Shown: positions 36,426-44,738 of the stretch, piece after piece
Layout: each line of letters begins with the position of its first letter
Position numbering within the stretch: the first letter of the stretch is position 1
From: Gammaproteobacteria bacterium
GTDB lineage: Bacteria > Pseudomonadota > Gammaproteobacteria > Pseudomonadales > Pseudohongiellaceae
Direction: 5' to 3'
Length of the DNA: 64,000 nucleotides
Assembly (NCBI GenBank): GCA_009692305.1
Contig: SHZK01000004.1
Location: 1 to 64,000 of the forward strand
Notes under the pieces: generated by a model
Databases searched by the model: none
Told to the model about the DNA's origin: nothing
The model's input: only the letters and a program-made list of their open reading frames with translations
Translations under genes and position numbers: made by a program

Positions 36426-37634
36426 ATGCACCTGTCTACTATTATTCGAAATCCAGTCGCTGCCTGCTTGACAATGGCACTGCTCGCCGCCTGCGGCGAA
36501 GCCGAAATAGCCGCACCCGAGCTCTCGTTTGCGGAGTCGTTCCAGACGCAACTCATAGAGGCACAACCCGGTGCTGTTATCGAAGTACCGGCGGGCATTC
36601 ATGAGTTTACTCGCAGCCTTTCACTCACCGTACCGAATGTCACAATTCGCGGTGTGGGTATTGACGCGTCCATCCTGTCATTTAAAAATCAGGCACAAGG
36701 CGCCGAGGGCTTGCTGGTTACCGCCAATGATTTCACGATAGAGAATCTGGCGATAGAAGACACTGTCGGCGATGCATTGAAGATTAACCAGAGTACGAAT
36801 GTGACGGTGCGCAACGTACGTACGGAATGGACCAACGGTCCTGACTCTGGCAACGGTGCTTACGGCATCTATCCGGTGCAATCCACGAATGTGCTGATCG
36901 AAGGCTCGGTCGCCATTGGCGCGGCCGATGCAGGAATCTATGTAGGCCAGTCCAGCCAGATCATCGTGCGCAATTCACGGGCGGAATTCAATGTGGCTGG
37001 CATCGAGATCGAAAACTCGACCTATGCTGATGTCTATGAGAACGTCGCCACCAACAATACTGGCGGCATTCTCGTGTTCGACTTGCCGAATCTGCCGGTG
37101 CAAGGGGGTCAGGCCACGCGCGTATTCAACAACCAGATCTACGGCAACAACACCGAAAACTTTGCTCCGCCTGGCAACATCGTCGGCAATGTGCCTCCCG
37201 GTACCGGCATGCTGGTTCTCGCCAATGATAATATCGAAGTATTCGGCAATGAATTTGCGGACAATGGCAATGTCAATCTGATGATTTACAGCTTCGCGCT
37301 CGGTGGTCGCACGATTGATGATCCCAACTATGATCCCTACCCCGAACAAATTTACGTGCATGACAACCAGTTTGTCAGCGGTGGCACTGCCCCGCGTCAC
37401 TGGACGCTGGTCGCGCTGCACGAAACCACCGGCAAGCCATCACCGAACATAGTCTGGGACGGCATGTTGAAACCCGGCGCGATGAACTCCAGTATTGTCT
37501 GCATCGGCAACAATCACGGCGACTATGCCGCGACCTTCGTTAACCTGAATGCGGGTGATGGTACCGTAAAAGCTTCATTTGACACCGTTGCACACGACTG
37601 TATATTGCCACGTCTAAACCCTATCGAGTTTTAA
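36426..37634 (+). CDS. Lipoprotein with parallel beta-helix (right-handed) fold
   Basis: 402 residues from ATG 36426 (GAGAGG seven bases upstream). The lipobox LLAAC sits at residues about 19-23. Repeating beta-helix coils follow: VTIRGVGIDASIL, FTIENLAIEDTVG, VTVRNVRTEW, VLIEGSVAIGAAD, IIVRNSRAEFN, each about 22-24 residues, as in pectate-lyase-like and NosD-like proteins. No catalytic residues of a polysaccharide lyase were identified. Probably anchored in the outer membrane; may bind or cleave a carbohydrate. The first coils (EAQPGAVIEVPAGIHEF) are the usual cap of this family. Confidence 0.8.
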   Translation: MHLSTIIRNPVAACLTMALLAACGEAEIAAPELSFAESFQTQLIEAQPGAVIEVPAGIHEFTRSLSLTVPNVTIRGVGIDASILSFKNQAQGAEGLLVTANDFTIENLAIEDTVGDALKINQSTNVTVRNVRTEWTNGPDSGNGAYGIYPVQSTNVLIEGSVAIGAADAGIYVGQSSQIIVRNSRAEFNVAGIEIENSTYADVYENVATNNTGGILVFDLPNLPVQGGQATRVFNNQIYGNNTENFAPPGNIVGNVPPGTGMLVLANDNIEVFGNEFADNGNVNLMIYSFALGGRTIDDPNYDPYPEQIYVHDNQFVSGGTAPRHWTLVALHETTGKPSPNIVWDGMLKPGAMNSSIVCIGNNHGDYAATFVNLNAGDGTVKASFDTVAHDCILPRLNPIEF

Positions 37635-37643
37635 AATACAACT

Positions 37644-38414
37644 ATGCTGGAAATCCTATCCAATCCGGAAGTCTGGGCCGCTCTACTGACATTGATCGCT
37701 CTCGAAATCATTCTCGGCATCGACAATATCGTGTTTATTTCAATTCTGGTTGGCAATCTCCCGCCCGCGCAGCGCGACAAGGCACGGCAATTGGGCCTGG
37801 GGCTGGCTCTGGTAATGCGTCTGCTGCTGTTATTCAGCCTGGCCTGGCTGATTGGACTTACCTCACCCTGGATTACTCTTTTCGGTGAGGAGTTTTCCGG
37901 TCGCGACCTGATCCTCATTGCTGGCGGCTTGTTCCTGCTCGCCAAATCCACGCATGAGATCGACAACAGTCTCGAAGTGGACGACGAAGAAGGCAATCCA
38001 AGCAAGCTGTATGCCGGTTTCACCGCCGTCATTTTGCAAATCGGTGTGATTGACATGGTGTTCTCGCTGGACTCGGTCATTACCGCGGTGGGTCTGGTGG
38101 AAGAGCTATCCATCATGGTTACCGCCATCGTCATCTCCATGTTAGTCATGTTAGTGCTGGCGCGCCCACTCGGCGAATTCGTCGACGCCAATCCCACCTT
38201 CAAAATGCTGGCGCTGTCTTTCCTGATCCTGATTGGCAGCACCCTGATCGCTGAAGGCTTCGACTTCCATATTCCTCGCGGCTACATCTATTTCGCCATG
38301 ACCTTCTCAATGGGTGTGGAGTTCCTCAACATGCTGGCGCGCAAACGCAGGCGCAAGAAAGCAGTACACCTGCACAAGAAGATTCGGCCGCAGGCGGACA
38401 TTGCTGGCGATTGA
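37644..38414 (+). CDS. TerC-family integral membrane protein
   Basis: 256 residues with about seven membrane helices. The two TerC signatures with buried acids are present: EIILGIDNIVFISI near the N-terminus and VIDMVFSLDSVITAVG at the centre. The tail is basic (ARKRRRKKAVHLHKK). Members are linked to metal-ion efflux, notably Mn(II), at the membrane; tellurite resistance is not implied. It starts nine bases after the beta-helix gene stop, so it may be read from the same transcript. Confidence 0.9.
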   Translation: MLEILSNPEVWAALLTLIALEIILGIDNIVFISILVGNLPPAQRDKARQLGLGLALVMRLLLLFSLAWLIGLTSPWITLFGEEFSGRDLILIAGGLFLLAKSTHEIDNSLEVDDEEGNPSKLYAGFTAVILQIGVIDMVFSLDSVITAVGLVEELSIMVTAIVISMLVMLVLARPLGEFVDANPTFKMLALSFLILIGSTLIAEGFDFHIPRGYIYFAMTFSMGVEFLNMLARKRRRKKAVHLHKKIRPQADIAGD

Positions 38415-38467
38415 TTTTTTTAGGGCAAATAAAAGTTATGGCTTCGATCGGCGGCGATGCACGTCGT

Positions 38468-38700
38468 ACAGTGGGAACTGCGAGCGCTGGGTGAGTGTGT
38501 TGTGTTAGCACAGCAATTAAAGCGCCGCACCGACTGACCGAGGGAGACCGTTGTTTGGGCTCCCGACCGAGGGAGGGAACCCCGGAGGGGTGCAAGCTGC
38601 CGTGCAAACACAACACACTCACCCAGCGCGGTCTCTCAGAATTGTCTGCACCAATAAGCTCACCCAGCGCGATCTTTCAGAATTGTCTGTACCGATTCTT
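38468..38700. repeat. Palindromic intergenic element C plus 41-bp tandem duplication
   Basis: Perfect 23-bp arms at 38484-38506 and 38607-38629 enclose a core shared with element B (29 identical bases, 38570-38598) and the GCACCGACTGACCGAG segment (also in B). To the right, 38619-38659 and 38660-38700 are tandem copies of a 41-bp unit (TCACCCAGCGCG ... TCAGAATTGTCTG). It lies between the convergent terC-like and marC-like genes, and the right unit reaches the marC-like stop. Confidence 0.75.
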
Positions 38701-38704
38701 TTAG

Positions 38705-39331
38705 CTAGGCAAGACCCGGCAACAGATTCCGTAAACCACCGACGATAAACTCCACCGACATGGCTGCAAGAATCAACCCCATGACGCGTGTAGTTATGTT
38801 CATCGTAGTCTTGCTCATCCGATCACCAATCTGCGGCGCGAAGTGAAAGATCACCCAAACCATCAAAGCAACAATCTGACAGACAGCAAACAACGCCAAC
38901 TTGCCACCAACATCATTCGTTTGATTCGTGAACAGGATGACAGTACTGATAGCGCCAGGCCCCGCGAGCAAGGGCATGGCCAGAGGGACTACGGACACAG
39001 AAGCACTGTCCATGGCTTCCTCGTCTTCTTCCGGCGTGTGTCGAGTACGCCCGCGCCGGGCTTCCAGCATGCCGAAAGCAATGGTCATCAGCAGAATACC
39101 ACCAGCGACACGGAAGGCATCCACACTGATACTGAAGAAGTTAAGAATCGATTGTCCCAGAAGAATCGTTACGGTGAAGATGACGCCCACGGAGAAAGCC
39201 GTAACCTTCGCAATGCGCGGGCGGCTCGATTTGATATTTTCCGTAAAGCTCAGAAAGAGCGGCACCATGCCATGTGGACTGACTATCGCAAACAGTCCGA
39301 CAAACATACGGGTGTATTCAGTCCAGTCCAA
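38705..39331 (-). CDS. MarC-family integral membrane protein
   Basis: 208 residues and about six membrane helices. Family signatures are FAIVSPHGMVPLFLSFTEN near the N-terminus (usual form N-P-x-G, here S-P-H-G) and VVPLAMPLLAGPGAISTVIL in the fourth helix. The cytoplasmic loop is charged (RRGRTRHTPEEDEEA). The function of MarC is unknown; it is not required for multiple antibiotic resistance. Convergent with the TerC gene across element C. Confidence 0.88.
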   Translation of the reverse strand: MDWTEYTRMFVGLFAIVSPHGMVPLFLSFTENIKSSRPRIAKVTAFSVGVIFTVTILLGQSILNFFSISVDAFRVAGGILLMTIAFGMLEARRGRTRHTPEEDEEAMDSASVSVVPLAMPLLAGPGAISTVILFTNQTNDVGGKLALFAVCQIVALMVWVIFHFAPQIGDRMSKTTMNITTRVMGLILAAMSVEFIVGGLRNLLPGLA

Positions 39332-39374
39332 TTAGAAAAAGCGCCTCCTCTGTTGCAACGGGGACATCTGGAAT

Positions 39375-41411
39375 TTATTCAAACATCGCTTTATTGCCGC
39401 GCGCGATTGTCAGCAGTGTCTCCTTGAATCCTGGCAACAAATAGCCTTCTGCGATCAGCTTGTCCGTGGCGGCTTCATACTGCTGCAAGTAATGCTCGAA
39501 AGAGTTATACAAGCCGGCGATAGAATTGCGTGGGTCGCGGGATTGCACTGCAACCGCGGTATTGGCCGGAAACGGTATATAACCGCCGCTCAGTCGTGCC
39601 AGCGACTTGGGCGCGCCTGCCTCTGCTGAGCGCAGATTCCATGGCACAAATGTGGCGAGTGGCACCTGTGTTAACGGCGGCAGAATTGTACTTTCCGGAA
39701 AATCGTTATTGTCGGTATTCACGGCCGGCACCAGCGTGTTGTAGTACTGATCGGTAGTAGTCGGGTGCTGGTCGATGATGCGTTGTTGCCACCAGCGATC
39801 ACCCCATTCTCCCAATCCGACCACATAGATCTGTTCCGGATGCGCAATGCCATTCATTGGGTTCCAGGCCGCACGATTGATTCTGCCGTTCAGGTGGGAA
39901 GCGACCAGCGTGCCATCGGCGATTTTTGGATAGCGCGAGGCTGGCGGTTGCTTGCCTGCTGCCACCCAGTCATACATCGCCACCAGCAGAGTGTCGGCGA
40001 AGGGTGACCACATATTTGGATTCGGTGGTAATTGCGTGGAGGTCGCAGCACGCGGTATACCGCTGCCGGAGCCATGCTGTGATCCGCCAATGGTGTAGAA
40101 GCGCACCTCATCTGGCAACACGGCATCTTCGGTGCCCTGTGGATTCGTGTGCGGTAATGAGCCACCGCGCAGCCAGTACTCATTGGAGGTCTGGATGTGC
40201 ATGACTTTGGGCAGCGTGTTGGACGCGCGCGCTTTTTGCAGAATGCCATCAGTACGACCACTGAAGGGATCAGTGCTATCACCGTAGGTAAATGGAAACA
40301 GGTCATTCGGATACAGTTGATTCGCTTCCTGGCCATTGGTGCGCGTAGGCATGGCGAAACGATTGTTGAACATGCCAACTCCGCTGCCAGCGATCACCGG
40401 AATGACGCCATCAAACACGATGCGACCGCCGAGATCGGAGTTGAAACCGTCATACATAAACTGGCGCAGCAAGCGGCCGCTCTGGGAATTACCCCACGCT
40501 ACTGTATGTCCGATAGAGGGTAAATTCAGCGGCGCAAGTACGGCATTGCTCGCACCTTCATAACGAATCATGGCAACCATGTCGCGAATTCCAGCCATGC
40601 CGGCGCCTGCGAGCACCGGGTCTTGTGCTTCGTATTTCAATTCATAGATTCGACCCGGCTCAAAGCCGCCATCCAGATCGAGAGTGATCTCCGGTTGATT
40701 GCTGCCAGCTACCGCTTGCACATTTAGCCGGAACTGGGACCGTTCGATGGGTATGCGTGGATCGTTCGGATACAGTCGATGGGTCAAAGATGCCGACTGT
40801 ATGCCTGCCGCAGTAGGCGTATAGGCCAGGTGTCCGCCGCCGGCGATGTTTTCGGTATTGGTCGGCTTACCCACGATAATTTCATATCGCACTTCCCCGG
40901 TTATGGGTGCTGTGTTCGATCCTACGATGGGTGCGTGCAGCAGAATTCCGTCTGCACCCGGCACCAGTTCGTTGATCCAGCCGGTAACGAGATAGGTGAA
41001 ACCGAGTCCGCTGAGCGGATGTGTCAGACCAGTCTCCGGTGGCACCTGGCTGCCACCACGATTGTTCACGTTGTATAACAGTCCACCATTGGCGATTGCC
41101 GCGGCCGGCACCAGCAGCCTGAAGTCTGCGGAATACTCCACCAGTCCAGCCTGATTGCGCGGTGCATACTGGATATCAGTAATGGCAGCATTCGCCGGGT
41201 CCGCCGGATCGAGCGTGAAGTAGGCCAGCCCCTCAATCCGCTCGTAGGTGAAACTGACCGCTGCGTCCTTGAGCGTTTCCCGACTGGTAATTTCGAGACG
41301 GGTCAACTCAGCCGAGCCAAGCGTTGAGCCGAACAGGAGTAATAGTATGAACAACGATCGGGTGAATTTGCTGGTAGTCATTTTACTTTCGGACATTGTA
41401 GTTTCGGACAT
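39375..41411 (-). CDS. Exported alpha/beta hydrolase-domain protein (PF20091-like)
   Basis: About 678 residues from Met 41411. Met codons at 41396 and 41381 are alternatives, since the unit ATGTCCGAAA is repeated just before the signal peptide (FTRSLFILLLLFGSTLGSAE). A large domain of the type called alpha/beta hydrolase domain in secreted marine proteins: HTVAWGNSQSGRLLRQFMY has a nucleophile elbow G-N-S-Q-S-G, GGSQHGSGSG may carry the His, and RLSGGYIPFPA lies near the C-terminus. Ester or lactone cleavage is plausible. Substrate unknown. Not linked to the flanking genes. Confidence 0.78.
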   Translation of the reverse strand: MSETTMSESKMTTSKFTRSLFILLLLFGSTLGSAELTRLEITSRETLKDAAVSFTYERIEGLAYFTLDPADPANAAITDIQYAPRNQAGLVEYSADFRLLVPAAAIANGGLLYNVNNRGGSQVPPETGLTHPLSGLGFTYLVTGWINELVPGADGILLHAPIVGSNTAPITGEVRYEIIVGKPTNTENIAGGGHLAYTPTAAGIQSASLTHRLYPNDPRIPIERSQFRLNVQAVAGSNQPEITLDLDGGFEPGRIYELKYEAQDPVLAGAGMAGIRDMVAMIRYEGASNAVLAPLNLPSIGHTVAWGNSQSGRLLRQFMYDGFNSDLGGRIVFDGVIPVIAGSGVGMFNNRFAMPTRTNGQEANQLYPNDLFPFTYGDSTDPFSGRTDGILQKARASNTLPKVMHIQTSNEYWLRGGSLPHTNPQGTEDAVLPDEVRFYTIGGSQHGSGSGIPRAATSTQLPPNPNMWSPFADTLLVAMYDWVAAGKQPPASRYPKIADGTLVASHLNGRINRAAWNPMNGIAHPEQIYVVGLGEWGDRWWQQRIIDQHPTTTDQYYNTLVPAVNTDNNDFPESTILPPLTQVPLATFVPWNLRSAEAGAPKSLARLSGGYIPFPANTAVAVQSRDPRNSIAGLYNSFEHYLQQYEAATDKLIAEGYLLPGFKETLLTIARGNKAMFE

Positions 41412-41558
41412 AGGTTGTTCCGCTAGCGCTGGTCGTTGGGGTGGATTACAGGGATTAAGGCCGGTCGTCAATGCAGCCGGGTACCGGTGTTACCGAGTTT
41501 TTAGCATTTCAGCCATAGAGTCAACGAAGTTTCTCGCCTTCACCAGAGACTGTCACTG

Positions 41559-42521
41559 CTAAGTGATGCCTTTCGCCAGTCGGTCCAGGCGCCTCTGGTA
41601 AATCATCGGCACCAGTGCCGTCATTACTGATCCAAACACGAGCAGTAGTGCTCCCAATATGGACAACAGGGACAGATGATCAGAGAACGCATAGTCGGGA
41701 TTGATCCAGACAATAAGTTTCAGCGTGCCAATGGTGAACAAGGGTGCCAGAGCCAATATGGCGCTGACCTTGGAGGCTTCCCAACAATTGAGCGCCTCGG
41801 CAAAACTGCCGTAGGCCACCAGCGTGTTGACACAGCAGAACACCAGCAACCAGGCATGGAACGGCGATAATTGCAGCAGGCTGGCGGGACGTATAAAAGG
41901 CAGCAACAACACGATAGCGAACATATAAATGAAGAACAGAATCTGCACGGATGAAAAGTCGCGCAGCAGTTGTTTCTGCAACAAGGCGTAGATAACCCAG
42001 GTGATGGCGGCAAATACCACGATTATGACGCCGATGGTTTCCCGGTTCGCCAGGCTGGACAGTTCCCGTATGCGATCATGGAAGAACAGAGCCAGGCCCA
42101 GCACGATCAGCAATGTGCCGATTTTCTGCACGGCAACAAAGGATTCCTTGTAGATAATCACACCGCCGAGTATCAGGAACAGAGTGGTTAGCTGAATTAC
42201 CGCCTCGCTGGTTTCGGCATTGACGAAATTGAGACTGTAGGAAAACAGGAAATAATTGCAGCTGAGAGCCAGCGCCGCAATCAGCATCAGCTTGTGCAGC
42301 CGTATCGACGTGCCCGTGATGTGAGGCAGGTTGCGGGTGGCGAGCAACCACAGTCCCAATACAATTCCAGCCACCAGAAACCGGTACCAGACAATGGTGG
42401 TGGCATCCATTCCGGCCAGCAGTTCCTTGATTGCCACCGGCAACATGCCCCACATCAATGCCGCATTGAGGGACAGGAAAAATCCCGCCACATGCTTATT
42501 GAGAGGTTTCTGGTTAGACAA
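41559..42521 (-). CDS. EamA-family (DMT superfamily) transporter
   Basis: 320 residues and ten predicted membrane helices in two EamA repeats: the first from AALMWGMLPVAIKELLAGMD to LIVLGLALFFHDR, the second from GVIIVVFAAITWVIYALLQKQ to LGALLLVFGSVMTALVP. Each repeat has the W-(G/V)-x-x-(P/Y) opening and an E-A/E-x substrate-side helix (SEAVIQLTTLF; FAEALNCWEASKVSAI). It probably exports metabolites or amino acids. The HNH gene ends four bases upstream, so the two may be co-transcribed. Confidence 0.87.
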   Translation of the reverse strand: MSNQKPLNKHVAGFFLSLNAALMWGMLPVAIKELLAGMDATTIVWYRFLVAGIVLGLWLLATRNLPHITGTSIRLHKLMLIAALALSCNYFLFSYSLNFVNAETSEAVIQLTTLFLILGGVIIYKESFVAVQKIGTLLIVLGLALFFHDRIRELSSLANRETIGVIIVVFAAITWVIYALLQKQLLRDFSSVQILFFIYMFAIVLLLPFIRPASLLQLSPFHAWLLVFCCVNTLVAYGSFAEALNCWEASKVSAILALAPLFTIGTLKLIVWINPDYAFSDHLSLLSILGALLLVFGSVMTALVPMIYQRRLDRLAKGIT

Positions 42522-42524
42522 CGG

Positions 42525-43082
42525 TCAGGACAACTGGATATGCGGCGAGAAACGGGCGCTGAGGAATTCCATCTGGTCTGCCAATACATTGTGGTTGGAC
42601 AGATAGAGGAATTCATATTGGTTGGGGACAAACGGGATCGCCAACAACTGCATGTTAGCTTGTTCCGGCGCGCGATCCGCCTTGCGGTTATTGCAACGGC
42701 GACAGGAAGTCACGACGTTGGTCCAGGAGTCTTTCCCGCCGCGGGATAAAGGCACTACATGGTCGCGGGACAGATCCATTACGGCGAACACACCTCCACA
42801 ATAAAGGCAGATATTCTTGTCGCGCCGGAACAGATATTTGTTTTCAAGTGGTGGGTCGAAGCTCTCGAGGTGTACCTTGCCATCGCAGGCGACAATGCTG
42901 GGCAGTTTCAGAACTGACTGTTCTCCGCTGCGATTGAAGCCGCCGCGAATTTCCATCACGGTATCACCCAATGACCATATAACCAGTTCTTTAACTAGCA
43001 AGGTCGCAGTCTCTTCCCGGGTCAACCAGCTCACCGGATTACCTGCTTTGTTTAATCTCAGAATCTTGGCATTCACATCCAA
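42525..43082 (-). CDS. HNH endonuclease-family protein
   Basis: 185 residues. The C-terminal half is a complete HNH/zinc module: C92-x2-C95 (NICLYCGG), SRDHVVPLSRGGKDSW (His108, with Asn122 following), and C127-x2-C130-N131 (SCRRCNNRKADR). The N-terminal half (AKILRLNKAGNPVSWLTREE) is that of the common stand-alone bacterial HNH family associated with housekeeping regions rather than phages. DNA nicking is assumed from the motif; the biological role is unknown. Translated just before the EamA gene. Confidence 0.88.
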   Translation of the reverse strand: MDVNAKILRLNKAGNPVSWLTREETATLLVKELVIWSLGDTVMEIRGGFNRSGEQSVLKLPSIVACDGKVHLESFDPPLENKYLFRRDKNICLYCGGVFAVMDLSRDHVVPLSRGGKDSWTNVVTSCRRCNNRKADRAPEQANMQLLAIPFVPNQYEFLYLSNHNVLADQMEFLSARFSPHIQLS

Positions 43083-43191
43083 TCACCTGAATCGGGGGCT
43101 ATGAATAGAGGGCTACGCACACACCAGCAAGCGCGAGTTTACACTTACAGTTTATCGGCGCAATGCTTTGTCACTGAAATTTACAATTGCA

Positions 43192-43818
43192 TCACACCAG
43201 GGATTTCTTCCAGCGAGTTCGCAATTTCACCCAACCTCCGGTGCTCAACCAGTATCCGGCCTGAAGTACCACGAGTAGCAGCGCAAACAGGGGGAACGTA
43301 CCCAAATCGGCACCACCCACACGAAAATAGAACACGGCATTATAGTCTCTTGCTTGCGTAGGATGACTGGTAGTAACGATGCCCAAATAATTCCCCGGTG
43401 CATTAAATTCGTAACTGGATCGGTAATAACCGCCCGTTTCAATACGCGGCGGGTCATAGTGAACGGTAACCGCGTCGAGGTCGGAGATCTGTATCACATC
43501 TTCCCAGTCGGCATACCTGCCAAGATTGCCCGTGTCCTCGACTATACGAAAATCGATCTCCATCTCCGGCAGCAAGTTATGCAGATATTCCATAACGAAC
43601 ACCGCGCGGGTGACGTCCGGAATACCCTCGCAAAATTCAGCACTGCCCCGTGACTCGGGCTGGAATACGGTAAAGTGTGCCTCCAGGAAATTGATTTTGA
43701 TCAGGCAGCTATCCTGACCTGGCACCACACTGCCATGAGCGGCAGCGCGCGACGCGCCAAGCGCACTGACGCTGCTGATCAGCAGCACTATTAAGAATGC
43801 AGAGAGTTTGTATTGCAT
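43192..43818 (-). CDS. Exported membrane-anchored protein of unknown function
   Basis: 208 residues: signal peptide 1-28 (cleavage near RAAAHG), a soluble domain of about 140 residues rich in beta strands, and a C-terminal membrane helix (LGTFPLFALLLVVLQAGYWL) followed by a basic tail (RTRWKKSLV). The mature N-terminus starts with His, and the topology of a small beta domain plus C-terminal anchor recalls periplasmic copper-resistance (CopC/YcnI-like) proteins; the sequence match is too weak to name it. Two Cys (positions about 38 and 63) could pair. Confidence 0.65.
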   Translation of the reverse strand: MQYKLSAFLIVLLISSVSALGASRAAAHGSVVPGQDSCLIKINFLEAHFTVFQPESRGSAEFCEGIPDVTRAVFVMEYLHNLLPEMEIDFRIVEDTGNLGRYADWEDVIQISDLDAVTVHYDPPRIETGGYYRSSYEFNAPGNYLGIVTTSHPTQARDYNAVFYFRVGGADLGTFPLFALLLVVLQAGYWLSTGGWVKLRTRWKKSLV

Positions 43819-43892
43819 GTGGCGAGATATTCGTCAGTGCTATGAAGGGGGCTTACCTTATCACGTCTGCCGGGCGACAGCGAACACAGCGC

Positions 43893-44585
43893 TCACCAGG
43901 GTATTATGGCGCCGTCATAATTGTAAAAGCCTCCCGTCTGGATCGGTGTCAATTTATCGATGACCTTGATCATTCCGGTCACGCTGGTGTGCGTATCGAT
44001 TTGTGCATTCGGCCCGCCCATATCGGTTTGCACCCAACCCGGATGCAAAACCGCCGCGACCAGTCCTTCACCCGCCAGATCAATAGCCAGACTCTTGACC
44101 ACCATATTCAAGGCCGTCTTCGAACTGCGATAGATATAGTGCCCGCCACCGCCATTGTCGGCGATGGAACCCATCTTGGATGTTAGATAAATCAGTTTCT
44201 TTTGAACGCCCTTGCGCAGATTTGCCACGAGTGCCTCGGTTAACAGTAGCGGTGCAACGGTATTGACTTGCAGCACGTCCAGCCATACCGCACCATCAAC
44301 CTTGCCGAAGCGGGAGTCGCGTGGGCCGTAAACGCCGGCGTTATTGATAAAGACATCGATTGCCTCGCCCTGCAATTTTGCGGCAAACGCAGCAATAGAC
44401 TCGTTATCCGCTGCGTCCAGCCGGTGCAATACCAATTGCGGATAGGTGCCACGCAGCTGTTGCAACTTGGTCGCCGCAGCAGGGTCACGACAAGCTGCCA
44501 GCACACGCTCGCCTCTTGCCAGATACTGTTGGGTAAACTCAAGGCCAATGCCTCTGTTAGCACCTGTAACCAAAATTGTTGCCAT
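43893..44585 (-). CDS. Short-chain dehydrogenase/reductase
   Basis: 230 residues, classical SDR. The cofactor motif TGANRGIG occupies residues 7-14, NNAG is in DVFINNAGVYG, and the catalytic pair is YIYRSSK (Tyr/Lys near 152 and 156) with the preceding Ser in LTSKMGS. An Asp after the second strand (RLDAADNES) and Arg at CRDP suggest NADP(H) preference, tentatively. It resembles the CsgA/Drosophila sniffer-like group. Substrate unknown. Divergent from the TonB-dependent receptor at 44739. Confidence 0.9.
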   Translation of the reverse strand: MATILVTGANRGIGLEFTQQYLARGERVLAACRDPAAATKLQQLRGTYPQLVLHRLDAADNESIAAFAAKLQGEAIDVFINNAGVYGPRDSRFGKVDGAVWLDVLQVNTVAPLLLTEALVANLRKGVQKKLIYLTSKMGSIADNGGGGHYIYRSSKTALNMVVKSLAIDLAGEGLVAAVLHPGWVQTDMGGPNAQIDTHTSVTGMIKVIDKLTPIQTGGFYNYDGAIIPW

Positions 44586-44660
44586 GCCGTCCTCTCTTGT
44601 ATGCAGCTCACTCTGAATGAGTTATTCAGTTGGTGTACCAATCTACCTTTCCGGCTGCGC

Positions 44661-44691
44661 TTGGTCAAAAGCTTTGGAGTTCTGCTATACT
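44661..44691 (+). promoter_or_regulatory. Putative sigma-70 promoter with extended -10
   Basis: TTGGTC (44661-44666) and TGCTATACT (44683-44691, an extended -10 with TG one base before TATACT) are separated by a long 19-base spacer. The start of transcription would fall about 40 bases before the ATG of the TonB-dependent receptor gene. Confidence 0.4.
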
Positions 44692-44738
44692 ACACGGCCT
44701 TTAGCCTGGCTAATTTCCGCAAGCTCCAGAGTATCCCC

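Noticed and set aside
44268..44738. Extended N-terminus of the TonB-dependent receptor
   Set aside because: It is antisense to the SDR gene, and the signal peptide and TonB box place the start at 44739.
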